From NCBI GenBank assembly GCA_022579005.1, contig MU401454.1, positions 496,001 to 560,000 of the forward strand: a stretch of DNA of 64,000 nucleotides, written 5' to 3'. Both the position numbers and the translations under genes were made by a program. The stretch's first letter is position 1, and each line of letters starts with the position of its first letter. The DNA is from Poronia punctata (lineage: Eukaryota; Ascomycota; Sordariomycetes; Xylariales; Xylariaceae). This document shows, one piece after another, positions 46,640 through 58,715 of this stretch. The notes beneath the pieces are model-generated. The model searched no databases and was not told the origin of the DNA. It worked only from the letters and a program-made list of their open reading frames with translations.

Positions 46640-48487
46640 ATGTCCGCTGATCTCTTTGCCGCCTTCGAAGATTTACCAAAACCACAACAACAGCAACAGT
46701 CCCCCGACCCGACTAACCCTAAGTCGACGACCGTGCTTTTCCCGACTAGCTCCTCGACCCCCCTTGCCACAAACTCCAAGCAGCAACAATGGGGCCAGTC
46801 CTCGTCATCGTCTCCTCTAGAGCAGTACCGACCTTCCTGGCAGTCTAGCCAAGCTTCGTCAGCTTTTGCCACTAAACCTGCATCTACGCTATCGCATACC
46901 CTCTCAAATACGGATGGCCCGGCCAAGGTGAGCTCGGGCGGTCCCGAAGATGAGGACGATGATGGATGGGGAGACTTTGAAGTCGCGCCTGTCAACGTTC
47001 CTTCGCCTGCACCTATTCAGCCATCTCCAGTTGCGCCAAGCCCGGCCATTGCAGGCCAATCGATACCACGAAACACCGGCTTGCAGCGGGCCGGGGTAGT
47101 ACGGGCTCCAACATTGGAGCTGGTATCAAACAACTTGGTCGATTTTCGCGGGGTTACAACACGACCCAGTTCGACGACAGGCTCGCCGTTTCCAGCCGTA
47201 GATCCGCAACCAAGCCCGCAGTTCCCAAAAATACAGACAGAAAAGAGAACGACAAACAGTGACCCCAATGTTCTATTCGACGCAGACGATTTTGATGGGG
47301 ATCAAGACGCTGAGCAATCGGATGAAGAAGATGATTTTGGAGATTTTGAGACTGTGGCATCGCCCTCGAATCCTATATCGAACACACTGCCTATCCATCC
47401 ATCCCGCTCAGCTGAGACGGCTTCTGCCCTCCTCCTGGATTTGGACTTGAATGACCACTCTACTACATCTACACCAGCCTTACCCACAGCGCCAGCCCAC
47501 CCAGATCCTGCAACTCGCGTCGCTGACTCGAACAAACGAAAGTCCATTGTAAAGAAAGCCCAGCCCCAGAGCGCGAAAGCTCCCGCCGCGCGCCGAACCA
47601 CTTCTGCTAAAACGTTTCCGAGACAGGAATCGCCCCAGGTAAAAACAGAACCCACGGAACCTTCTTGGGATTGGGAGCCAGTGGAGGGGCCGCCTCCTGC
47701 TCAACGTAAGAGCTTGGTAAAGGAAACCCCTCAGCCACCACCAAGTGCCAGCAACCCTACCGACGTCGTTGATGCGTCATGGGACTGGGAACCAATTGAA
47801 GCCAATGGTGAGGTTGCACCTGAAACCGAAGATAGCGCCCTGCCACCCATCAATATTCCTCCGCCATCAATCTTGATGTCGGTATTTCCTCAGTTGTTCG
47901 ACCAAGCCAACGAGCATTTGTACAAACCCATTAACGGCCAACCGCCCGCCATCAAAGACCGCGTCCTAGCAGATCCGAAAGTACACGAGTTCCTCCTAGG
48001 CTATCTTAGCCTATCGGTGGTGGCTGCCCGCATCATAGCCGGACGAAAGCTGAGATGGCATAGAGATAAATATCTCGCCCAAAGCATGTCTATCTCGGCG
48101 GCTGGGAGCAGAGGTATGAAACTAGCAGGCGTAGACAAGACGCAAGCCACACGAGAAGATCGAGAGGCTGCAGATATTGTAAGCGCTTGGAAGAGTCAAG
48201 TCGGCCGGCTCAGGTCGACAGTTGCGGCTGTAAACTCGGCAGCCAAGGGCAGTCGCAAGATCTTGCGGATCCCCGAGATCAGCGATACTATACAGGTTCA
48301 GACAGCCAAGGGCGTCCCAACAGCTGTCAAGTCCTGTGTCATATGTGGACTTAAAAGAAACGAGAGGCTCGCCAAGATTGACCTTGAAGTAGAGGATAGT
48401 TTCGGCGAGTGGTGGGTAGACCACTGGGGTCACCTTGCTTGCAAACGCTTCTGGGTCCAGCACGAGGCCACCCTTAGGCAAAGATGA
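46640..48487 (+). CDS. Acidic WGDFE/FGDFE-motif protein, possible AP-1/clathrin accessory factor
   Basis: Single exon, 615 residues, starting MSADLFAAFEDLPKP. Disordered acidic first 400 residues contain DDDGWGDFEVAP (about 112-123) and DDFGDFETV (about 230-238), which fit the acidic [W/F]G-x-[F] motif bound by AP-1 gamma-ear and GGA domains, plus two copies of WDWEP(V/I) (about 342 and 382). The C-terminal third is ordered: NIPPPSILMSVFPQLFDQAN, VLADPKVHEFLLGYLSLSVV, AARIIAGRKLRWHRDKYLAQ, and a possible zinc site C-V-I-C...H-W-G-H-L-A-C near residues 570-605. Relatives are, as I recall, sometimes named after S. pombe ppk6, but no kinase motif exists here. A trafficking role is inferred from the motifs only. 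Confidence 0.75.
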   Translation: MSADLFAAFEDLPKPQQQQQSPDPTNPKSTTVLFPTSSSTPLATNSKQQQWGQSSSSSPLEQYRPSWQSSQASSAFATKPASTLSHTLSNTDGPAKVSSGGPEDEDDDGWGDFEVAPVNVPSPAPIQPSPVAPSPAIAGQSIPRNTGLQRAGVVRAPTLELVSNNLVDFRGVTTRPSSTTGSPFPAVDPQPSPQFPKIQTEKRTTNSDPNVLFDADDFDGDQDAEQSDEEDDFGDFETVASPSNPISNTLPIHPSRSAETASALLLDLDLNDHSTTSTPALPTAPAHPDPATRVADSNKRKSIVKKAQPQSAKAPAARRTTSAKTFPRQESPQVKTEPTEPSWDWEPVEGPPPAQRKSLVKETPQPPPSASNPTDVVDASWDWEPIEANGEVAPETEDSALPPINIPPPSILMSVFPQLFDQANEHLYKPINGQPPAIKDRVLADPKVHEFLLGYLSLSVVAARIIAGRKLRWHRDKYLAQSMSISAAGSRGMKLAGVDKTQATREDREAADIVSAWKSQVGRLRSTVAAVNSAAKGSRKILRIPEISDTIQVQTAKGVPTAVKSCVICGLKRNERLAKIDLEVEDSFGEWWVDHWGHLACKRFWVQHEATLRQR

Positions 48488-51400
48488 TCGTTCCCACTGC
48501 CATGGGGGCACTTCGACTACGAGCCGTAACGAAGAGGACCTCACTTAGCAATCCACATGAGGCTACCCAGCCTGAACACCCAATCGTTCTGCAAGGTAAC
48601 CAGAGATCAAAGCTCCTGTCGACTTAAGAAGCCCGGGAATCAAGATGTCAGCCTCTCTTATTTCACACTCGCACCATTCCCATGGCCGCTTATTCACGAC
48701 GTTGCGTCTCGTTTCGCCGACGCGAAAACTATCACATGAGGAACTGGGGTCGTGGTTACCCCAGTTGAGTGCACATTATGCGATGGTCGGTAAACCAATA
48801 ATGGTCGTGTCTGTCAACGTTATCCCGGGTTTGCGCTTCCATTGGACGATAATTGGATCTTGCGAATATGCAAGTTAGCGGAGCCAATTTCCTGTCTCAT
48901 CAAGCCATCGGACAACCGTTGTGATGACGGACTTGCGTATGCGCGAATCAACGCCTGCCTCGCGTAAGCTCCCCCAAGCTGAAGCATAGCTATTGGTTCG
49001 GAGTGTCAGCCATTATTGGTATTATACCCACGCATGTTTGGTCAAGATTCGGAGGGGGGCTTTTTGACATATCCAGTTCGACGCTCAGCAAGCTGGGCTA
49101 GACCATGAAGTTCCTCAATGTCTACGTCCGCGATGTCTGCCATCTGGCCTGTCGAGGCCCATAGCGCACCGGACAAGTTGAGCTCATTAATATATGCTAG
49201 TTGGCACAGCAACAAGTCACCCGAGTCATGGCCTGAGTAGCGGACATGCATAAACACTTGGGATCGTCGCCTAGAGGTATGTGATACATCTCTTATAGGC
49301 AATATGGGGGGGGGGGCAGTCTGCACGGGGTGGTTTCTACATGGGCACCAGCTCTCAGTCGTCCACATATTTCTTTTATATCTGTATTATGCAGCCCATG
49401 GGATGCCTACAGGCTAAACAACCCCACACAAAGCTACAAGTCTGTTGTACGACCCCTTTCCTGGACTGTACGCGCTGGTGGCCATATACGAAACGAATAT
49501 TTATGAGAATGGTCACTTTGGCTGCAAATCCTTTCAGATCACATATCGACTGCTAACTTGACGTCATTGGGATAGATCTGACACCGAAATGGCACCCTAT
49601 CAATGCTGTTAAATGACAATGCCGTGTGATATTTCTACATGCAAATATCAATTATCTATATATTGCGGTACCCACCGTGCCATATAATCAAGAAACGAAA
49701 GAAAGCACACGAGGCATGGGTGGCCAGGCCAAAGTATGCCCGGGCCTCGAGAGCTGCTCATCATTTATGATTACAGGCAAACTACCAATTATGAGTAACG
49801 CACTCAAAGGATGTTTAAAACCTTCCCAAAAGACAGGGAAGGGCGTCAACGTCTCCGGTAAATAGGCACCGTTTCTGAACAAAAGATCGTGACGTGTCAT
49901 TGCATACTTTGGTATAGGGTATAGAGTCGGGTATAGAGGTTGGAGCACGGGGGCATGTCAAGCTTTATGCCCTATAGCACATAGACGCATGTAGCTACCT
50001 CGTTAGGTAACAAGAAATGTCAAAGTCGTCCCGTTTCTAGCCTAAGATATTCGGTAGACTCCGGTTCTGTGCGTTAGAGTACAAGAATGAGACCTTGCTA
50101 GCCATACAACCCTTGAGTTTTGGTGTACTATATTTTCTTACTGGCCCTCAAAAGAGATCGAGCTACCTACCTGTAAGAGGTACCTGCCTAACGTACTTAC
50201 CTAATGTCGGGTAGATGAAAAGAATTGGGTTAGAATGTAAACTGTAGATGGAACCTGCCTGGCTTCCAGAGGTACCAGCCACAGATGAGGTAGGTACCAT
50301 ACTGAAGCTACCGACTATGAATCTAATATCGGTAGGTACCTATGTACGTTACGGGCGCTATTGCGTGTTTCAATTGGCAAATCAGCTGCTGAAGACAGTC
50401 CCGGCTTTGGAGCTTGGCTTCGACGACCTCCCCCTCCCTTCCACCTAACCTAGAAACATAGAATATCAACCTACCTAGTTCATTTCTCAGTGATCTCCCC
50501 GAACTTCCCCAAACCAAACCTTATATAACTTCATCACCGTTTCTACAACACTACATCTCACCTGTTTTGTTGTCGGAAATCCCAATCACACCTCTTTCCA
50601 CTTCTCTACCTCCCTTCCCCCTCCCTTCTTCTCTCCTCTCCGTCCTCTTAAGGTCTTAACCTTAAACCTCTACATCGCCTCCCTCCCCCCCTCACCTCTC
50701 TCTCTCCACCACCACCGCCCTCGCTCTACATCTAATCTCATCACCTCAACCGCCCGTCTTGTTTCGCTTGTCCCGCCTTCGGACTACAACCTCTCTTCAA
50801 ACCGTTGTGGGCTAGTGCGGCACCAGTAAACATTATACAGAGGTTATCATACTTCCCTGTGTGTTTTAGGTCACCAAACACCCTGTAACCCAGCCGGTCG
50901 GTTTGAACTACCGCATACGTAACGTCGGTTCGTTCAGGCAAAGCCAGGAGGAGGTCGTACACCAACGTCGTAAACTGTTTGTTGTGAGTAACCTCCGTTG
51001 CTACCAAAAACAATTACGCCCAATGTAAGTCCATACATTATTTTCTACTCTCTCGTGGTACCCGTATTCGATCCCATAAAACATTCACACCCATCCCCGA
51101 GGGAACAAGTCCCTGGTCGCATTCCTGTCAACATTAAAGCGAACCCACACCGGCCGACCAAGACAAGCTCGTGGAGCCCTCCCCCACTTCCGGCCAAGCA
51201 ACGTCCCCAGGTCTAGCTTCTGGGTACTACAGGTAGTTGCATTGGTGGGAATCCATACACAGTTTGTCTCTCGATCTGATACTCGCCGTAAAAACACACA
51301 CAAAAGGCGGAAGCGAAGACTCCAGATTCTCGAGTTAATTACTCCACAGCCCCACAGTTACTGACAACCGAGAACGATACATAGCAGATCAGATTCACCC

Positions 51401-52141
51401 AGTCACGCAACATCTGCAGGTGCAGAAGAAGTTGGTGCATACACGCCCTCTATCGCAACAACGGTAACATCGCGAACGCGCAGCAATCCCTAGGCACGAA
51501 AGATAGGTAAGTACTCAGTGTACGGTACACAGGTCTGGAGAACCCCGCCAGACCCCTTGCCATATCACCTACTTCCAAATGAAACCCCATGCACCAAGTG
51601 TCCCGTTTCCAATCCTGTACCATTCTCCAGACCCTTTGCGGCAGCGCATCATGTCTTTTTGCTATAGCAGATAAGTTCTGCTTCTGCCTATTCCATTCCA
51701 CGCCCGGTAATTAGGTCATTTTGTTTTTATAGGCGCTTGATTTTCACTTGTCAGCCTTTACTACTGTTTTATGTCAAAAGTTGCCCCAGTGTTTGTCGAC
51801 CTGGCACCTGGCTTTTGTACTTCTTTAGCGCATCTCACATGAATGCCGTAGCCAGCTTCCCCGCAGAACCCACACCAGCTGCTTATCAGAGCTAACCTTC
51901 TGCCAGTTGCCCATACGTTATCGTAAGGGTCTTCCCAGTCGGTACCTACATACGTCGGTCCCCGCCTTCAACCATCAACGTATGCGTCGATCGCCGCAAT
52001 CATAACCCAAATACTTCCATCTGAAAAACCTTCGCCGCCACACTCCTGGACGTACGCGAAGATTTGCATACCAAGTAATACAGGACCATCAAACCTGTTC
52101 TTTTGCAAAGCTTCATCGCCTCCGTCCATCCCACCACGAGT
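48488..52141. other. Long gene-free stretch, including probable leader of the KH gene
   Basis: 3.6 kb without a supported gene. A long pyrimidine-rich tract at about 50570-50720 (CTCCC/CTTCC repeats), preceded by TTATATAAC near 50520, looks like a fungal core promoter; transcription of the KH gene may therefore start there, giving a leader of roughly 1.4 kb that may contain introns (a GTAAGT donor-like site lies at about 51024). Short frames at 50741-51013 and 51450-51701 show no family features. Confidence 0.4.
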
Positions 52142-53443
52142 ATGTCGGCCACTCAAGATCCCATCCCGCCGAATGGCGGCGATATTGTCCTTCCGGATTA
52201 TAAGGACGACAACGAGCCACGACTAGGCCCCGACGGCGAACCAGCCCCTAAGACGGACGAGGAGTATGCTGTTGCTCAATTGACCCTCCGCGCCATCGTT
52301 TCGTCTAAAGAGGCCGGCGTCATCATTGGCAAAGGGGGAAAGAACGTAGCCGATTTGCGTGAAGAGACAGGCGTCAGAGCCGGCGTGAGCAAGGTAGTGC
52401 AAGGCGTCCACGACCGCGTCTTGACCATCACTGGCGGTTGCGAGGGTATAGCAAGGGCGTATGCGCTAGTGGCGCGCTCACTTATGGAGGGCGCCCCATC
52501 CATGGGCATGGGCGGCGTTATCCAGCAAACAGGAACTCATCGTAAGTTTAATGACGCCGTACCCTATTATCCAGTACTGACAGATGGTGTTATAGAGTTG
52601 AAACTGCTTATATCGCACAACCAAATGGGCACAATTATCGGCCGTCAAGGGCTGAAGATCAAGCACATTCAAGATAGTTCGGGAGTGCGAATGATTGCAC
52701 AGAAGGAGATGCTCCCTCAGTCGACAGAGCGTATCGTCGAGGTACAAGGAAATCCAGAGGGAATTCAGCGAGCCGTTTGGGAAATCTGCAAATGCTTGGT
52801 CGATGACTGGCAGCGCGGTACCGGAACCGTACTCTACAACCCTGTCGTGCGCACGCAACCCGGAGGTGCAGGACCAATGGCAGGCCCCGGTGGTGCTACT
52901 GGTGGCGGTGGTTACGGTTCGTCCAACAGAGGCGACTACCCTCCGTCGCGCGTGATGCGGACAGGAAACGGAGCCGACTTTAGCAGCAATGGCGCACAAC
53001 CACCACGCCAATTCAACCGCCGTTCCGACTCGGACGCAGCAACGAGAGGCCCACCCACGCATGACGAGAATGGAGAGGAAATCCAGACCCAAAATATAAG
53101 CATCCCTGCCGACATGGTTGGTTGTATTATTGGCAGGGCTGGGAGCAAGATCAGTGAGATTCGCAAGTCATCTGGTGCTCGCATCTCCATTGCAAAGGTA
53201 CGTGATGAGCCTGGCCAAAGAGATTTGAGCGGCGCAGCAGCTTTGTCACCACCACCGACACCATGTTTACGTTGCGCGTATTGTAACTGACTCTGAAATA
53301 CATAGGCCCCGCACGACGAAACAGGCGAACGGATGTTCACTATTATGGGAACTGTCAAGGCCAACGAGGCTGCCCTTTTATTGTTGTATGATAACCTCGA
53401 GGCTGAGAAGACGCGGCGCAGCCAAGCGCAATCACCGGAGTAA
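52142..53443 (+). CDS. Triple KH-domain RNA-binding protein (Rnc1/PBP2/PCBP type)
   Basis: Three exons, 52142-52541, 52596-53197 and 53306-53443, give 379 residues. KH1 has the loop IIGKGGKNVADL (about 60-72), KH2 has IIGRQGLKIKHIQDSSG (about 155-171) and KH3 has IIGRAGSKISEIRKSSGAR (about 315-333); all three keep the GxxG loop. A Gly-rich linker (GGGGYGSSNRGDYPPSR) separates KH2 and KH3. The first intron (54 bp, GTAAGT, TACTGAC branch, ATAG) could be read through in frame, but splicing restores GTH-QLKLLISHNQMGTIIG. Family role: binding C/U-rich mRNA elements to control stability and translation. S. pombe Rnc1 and yeast PBP2/HEK2 are similar; exact orthology is not decided. The start MSATQDPIPPNGG is the first ATG in frame. 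Confidence 0.93.
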
Positions 53444-55287
53444 TCGTTGATTTTGCTTTTGTTGGGATTGGACCGGCGTCGCTGCTACACGAGCTTTATG
53501 GGTTTGCCTAGGACATTATTACTGTTGTCCGGCTTGGCGGCGTAACCCTGCTTGAGGGAGAGTTCCAGACCTGAGCTGCCGCAAGGCTCCTGTTCCGGGG
53601 ATGTTTACGAAATGACGTGACGACAAAACTTATCCTCTTCAGCCTACGAAAGAAAAGCCACAGAAACCAACTCATGTTCTCATTATCCATTTTCTTAATT
53701 GTACCCCCTGCGATGCAGCGCACATGTCTACGCTGATAATTCGCATTACCGACTTTTTGCAAGCAGGCGAAACCCAGTGACCTTGGGGTCAAGGGAGTTT
53801 TTGCTCTCTATCACAAAGACGAGTTATCATACCCATGAAGGAAGGGGTTTAACGGTGGCATCCACATAGGACAGAATTACAACATTCTGGAAAAAGAAGT
53901 CTTCGGCTTTCATGGTTGTCGACTCGAATTGCTTCGGTACCAACCGGGCACATGCGTGACATGAGTACTCGGATGAGGGACAGGCTAACCCTTTATCAAT
54001 GTATCCTCTGGCACCAATTAGCTCATATACTGAGTCTGTGGGCTTTTGTAATGATGACCCCGTAGCGGCTAGCCGAGACGTTGGCCAATGTCTTCCTCTG
54101 CGTTGGGGCGAGCGACGATGGATGACAGGTAGAGTTTACGATGAAGTCTCCGGCCGCATTTAAGGGATCTCGACATCTGGTACTTCCATTCTATGCCTAC
54201 CTAACCCGCCGGGGTCTTATGCTCACGTTCTCCCGTATCGAAGCCCGGGCAAGGCCTTATCTCTTCCCCCTCTCAATCTTTTCTCTCCCGAAACCACTAG
54301 CCTGTGTGGCTCTACTTGCCATATTTCTCTTTTGGGCCCTTAAGTGGTTATTAGTACCATGCTTAAGCTGGTTGCCGGCAGCTTGCATCGACAGGCCCTA
54401 CAAGACGGTCAAGAAATAGACATTCAGAACGTGGTCAGCCAAAATATAGGGATTTTGTAAAATGTTGTCTCGTAACAATGTGCCTCAGTATTCAATTTAC
54501 TATTTGTAGATATGTGAGATCTACTGATGACCCATAACCTATGTCAACCTAACCTACTCGTAGACAACTGATCTTAGCTATGCGCAGTAGAAGTTGAAGT
54601 TACTGTAGAACTCGTCGGGTATGAGACAAGAGGATTAAAAGTAACAGGTATTTTATACCGGCTCGTATGTTGCAAATATATTGTTTATTGGCGCTGCCTT
54701 CCAGGTTTAAGTTGTTGGCTCCCTACGAGTATACTATTAGGTGATGCGGTAGATACATGTGAGGTAGGTTAACCTACGATGTATATCATGTATACGTGTA
54801 GTTTAGGGACGTAAATCGTTCTGGATTCTTGAAGTTCAAGCTCCCGCAATATTCTTACCGTATTAGGAGTAGTTGCAAGCTAGCCTACATAAAGCTTCTA
54901 TCAAAGTGCTATTATTGGTTAAGTCTCGGTAGTGACCAACCCTAAAATGTCCAAGGGTGTCCACTGTCTGGGTTGCAGACTTGGGTCCCCAGTACCCCAA
55001 AGACTCGAAGGGCAATGTGTCATCTGTGTCATCTGTTCGCAGATAAATATGTAATGGTAGGCACATTATATGATGATAGAAGCCAGTGACTGAGATATGA
55101 ACTATACAGAGATACGCAGACGTAGAAGGCTTCTGTGTCGTCTATGAGACTTGGTCATCCACTCGTCCTAGCTTGTCCAATTCTTTTTGGTTAATCGACA
55201 TTTTATACTTCTAGCTTAGAACTCAGACTTCGTGTGAACTTTTCGCGCCCACTTTCTTGCGCAACCCTTACCATCTTCACATATAAT
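53444..55287. other. Intergenic KH gene / HUT1
   Basis: 3' UTR of the KH gene, then AT-rich DNA and the HUT1 promoter. One small frame (54141-54419) is listed separately as doubtful. No repeat or RNA gene was recognised. Confidence 0.4.
54141..54419 (+). CDS. Doubtful small ORF with one membrane segment
   Basis: 92 codons from ATG to TAG. The C-terminal half is hydrophobic (ACVALLAIFLFWALKWLLV), followed by a short basic end. There is no family resemblance, no splice support and no known neighbour relation. It may be chance in gene-free DNA. Confidence 0.15.
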   Translation: MKSPAAFKGSRHLVLPFYAYLTRRGLMLTFSRIEARARPYLFPLSIFSLPKPLACVALLAIFLFWALKWLLVPCLSWLPAACIDRPYKTVKK

Positions 55288-56742
55288 ATGGCGCGCACGA
55301 AATCACGGCCGGTAGAGCGCCAACCATCTTCCGAGTTTGTTTCCCAACAGTCAACGCCGGCAAGGGCCCTGCGGGACATGCCGAATCAACCCAATGGCGC
55401 GGCTAAGTTAGCTGCGCCAGCAGCAACGTCAATAAAACAAGAGGCCGGCGCCTTGCAATTGGTGATTGCAGTTGCCGGTATTTACGGGTCATTGTAAGTC
55501 TATGGCGCATTTTGTATGCAATCTGTCGTCTCCTTCCTTCTACTACCGTAGATATATATATATATATGTTCTGCCTTCGCCGCCGATTCATAAAACCCAG
55601 AGCTAACGCTGTCAAAAATTCCAGTCTCACATGGGCGTATCTACAAGAGAAGCTCACGACAACACCGCACGGTCCGCCGGGCCAGACCGAAGTCTTCAAG
55701 TACCCTGTATTTCTGAACACGATCCAATCTCTCTTCGCCGCGACAACGGGCGCGGTATATCTCTGGCTGAGCACACCCAAGAGTGCGCCTGTACCGCCGA
55801 TAATTCCATCGCGACGCATCCTCATGCCGCTCCTGTTAGTCGCCGTGACCAGCTCGCTCGCTTCGCCCTTCGGCTACGCATCCCTTGCCCACATCGACTA
55901 CATCACCTTCCTGCTCGCCAAGAGCTGCAAGCTGCTCCCCGTCATGTTCTTACACATTACCGTCTTCCGCAAGCGTTACCCGCTATACAAATACATGGTC
56001 GTAGCGGCCGTGACGGCCGGCGTCGCCGTGTTCACGTTACATTCGGGGAAGAAGGGGGGCGGCAAGAGCCACGGAGTCGCATCAGATCGTAACCGCGCCT
56101 GGGGCATGTTATTACTAGCCATCAACCTGTTGTTCGACGGCCTAACCAACAGCACGCAGGATTACATCTTTGGCGCATTTCAGCCATACACGGGTCCGCA
56201 GATGATGTGCGCCAATAACCTGATGAGTATGGCCGTCATGGTCGCGTATCTGGTCTTGAGCCCCTGGTTGGTTCATACCGGGATTGGCGAGTGGTTGGGC
56301 ATGGATATCATGGGGGGATCTGGCGAGCTTGCCGACGCGCTTGCTTTTATGGCGAGATATCCGGGTGTTTGGTCCGATATTCTTGGCTTTGCTGCTTGTG
56401 GTGCGGTTGGACAGGTTTTTATTTGTGAGTTTTTCTTTTTCCTTTCCTTCCTTTCCCCCCCCCCCCTTTTGTTTTTCCCCCTTTTTTTATCCAAATGCAA
56501 AACTAACCCCCTTATTTCTAGTCTACACCCTCTCCACATTCTCATCCGTCCTCCTCGTCACCGTAACAGTCACGCGCAAAATGTTCACAATGATGTTATC
56601 CGTCGTCGCCTTCGGCCATAGACTCTCGCAGATGCAGGTCCTAGGCGTCGGGCTCGTCTTCGGCGGTATCGGTGCCGAGGCCGCTATCGCCAGACGGGAG
56701 AAGTTGGCAAAGGAGGAAGCTAAGCGGGCCAAGATGCAGTAA
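55288..56742 (+). CDS. HUT1: ER nucleotide-sugar transporter HUT1 (SLC35B1 family)
   Basis: Three exons, 55288-55493, 55625-56424 and 56522-56742, give 408 residues. The first intron, which contains a TA repeat, joins AVAGIYGS to F-LTWAYLQEKLTTTPHG, the hallmark first helix of HUT1; the second joins GAVGQVFIF to YTLSTFSSVLLVTVTVTRK. Other diagnostic segments are FGYASLAHIDYITFLLAKSCKLLPVM, LLLAINLLFDGLTNSTQDYIF and MFTMMLSVVAFGH. About ten membrane helices follow a 60-residue cytosolic N-terminus. Role: transports UDP-sugar (UDP-galactose or UDP-glucose in the family), or ATP/ADP for SLC35B1, across the ER membrane. The tail ends in basic residues (KRAKMQ), compatible with ER retention. Confidence 0.95.
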
Positions 56743-58715
56743 AAAAAAAAACCTTGTTGTTGTTGTTGGTGTTGGTGTTGGTGTTGGTGTTGGTGGCGGG
56801 GTTTTGCTTCTTTCAGCTTCTTTGTTTAAAAAAAAAAAAAAATTCTTTTCTTTTCTTTTCTTGACTCCTGGTTTTCTTCTTCTTTCTTTCTTTCTTTCTG
56901 TTACTGAATAGGACAGAAGGGTACGTACAAAAAGGAGAGAGATATGGGTTAAGTTAAAAATAGAGAAAACCGACAGAGACGAAACAAAACAAAACAAAAC
57001 AAAGCCAGAGAAAAGAGGAAAAGAGGAAAGAGAAAAGAGGAAAGAGAAAGAGAAGTGGCGTTAAAGACAAGAGGGAGGGGAGGGCGGCATACACCTCAAC
57101 ACTTTCAATTGTAGATATTTTTTTGTTTTTTTTATTTTCCGTATTATTTGTTTGGTTTGTTTATTTATTCGGCTTCCTACATCCCGTTTAGAACTGGGAC
57201 TCTCGAGTACATAGGTATGTATATATATATATATATATATATATTATATTTACAGTAATCTAAAACGAAATCTTATTTCACTCAAGTATCCTAACCTACC
57301 TAGCAAAAGGGGAGACAAGATAGAAGGGGGAGAAGGGGGAGAGGGGGAGAGAGAGAGTATCCCCTTTTCTAATCTCTTGTAGCTAGAAAGAACATCACTC
57401 CTAAATTAAGTAGTTGACTTACAAGGAAATACAGTGATAGATAGAGCTTGAAATGAAATAATAAGCAGGGACTCACTCTTCCATGTACAAACGTACCTAG
57501 GTTTGTATGTATGTGTACGGTGGCTGGCTATTTGATATATACCGACGGCATATATGTAATTCCATTGGTGATGATCGGGAGTTCTCGTCAACAGTAATTG
57601 ATTAGATCGTTGCAAAGGTGTCCTGTATTCATTATCTCATTTTAGATAAGAGAAGGGAAGTATTTTCATCGCGATATGCCATACGATCAAGTACGGGCTT
57701 TTTAGTATTTGGGTTATCGGTGATATTTACAAAAAGGTTAGTGAGGAGGAAGTCAAGTCAAGACTGTCCCTCATTATTTCCCGTTCCCTGATCCTTAATT
57801 CGCACAAAAAAACGTGTGTAGTAACCTCCAAGGATCCCGTCATAATGGGTTGTCCAGTGCTAGCTGGACATGCCCTCCTGCTTCTTTCCCATACTCCTCA
57901 ACGCCCCTTCCTTGCCCTCTCCCATACGCTTTTCGCGATCAACATTTTTAAATATTTCAAATGCTGGCTGGTTCGCTTGCTGACTTTTGCCGATGGAAAA
58001 TGAAAATCTGCAACTATTTCTTCTCGCGATGCTTGTATAGTCATGCGTATGTGACATGCTATATGTACCGCTAGAGTTGACAGGTGACTGTTTTGCGTGC
58101 TCGGGTAATCCGGAGCAGGGCAAGAATATCCCAAACATGGTAACAATTAAGGTCGTTCGCGGTATGCCCAAGCCTCCCTTCACTAACCTCCGACTCCAGC
58201 TCATGTCACTTCTTTCCCTTTCCATTCCTTCCCTGTTGCTCCCAGGACAATATGGATTATACATTGACTTGGTTGGATCGATTGGGGAAAACAGGTGATT
58301 GGGTGATTGGGGTCCACCCAGGGATGACTTTTATCCGCATCATATTTGCCATTTGCGCCGTCCAGAGTTTCCGGTATCTCCTTCCTGGTGCTAGGTTCCG
58401 ATGCAGATCCAAACAAAAACTGATAAAGAAATGAACCGATGCAGAATCCACGGTTCCGGATTGATACAACAAAAGAGAGTTAAAAGACGGATAAAAATCC
58501 ACAAGAATAAAATAAATTGAGGTGTAGAATGTAGGTACACATTAGGGGTGTATCCGCGTAGACCGGAGACTATAGGCCATGTGATGACCTCCGGTCGGTT
58601 TTCGCTCATTCATACCCCATTAAAAACGGAACGGGTCGTCCCGTGTTGGCATGTATGTTCTGTATGTGTATATATGCAAGTTTTCCGCTCATCTTACTCC
58701 GAGCATCTGCGACAG
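56743..58715. other. Convergent intergenic region with simple repeats
   Basis: Begins with (GTTGGT)n at about 56757-56795, a poly-A run at 56827-56841, TTTCT repeats, AAAAC repeats near 56983, (TA)n at about 57219-57243 and (GA)n at about 57330-57357. Open frames here are translated repeats or random. It holds the 3' UTRs of HUT1 and the dual-specificity phosphatase gene. Confidence 0.6.

Noticed and set aside
56641..56997. 118-codon minus-strand ORF with TPTPTP and FFFFF
   Set aside because: Translation of (GTTGGT)n, poly-A and TTTCT repeats, antisense to the HUT1 3' end.
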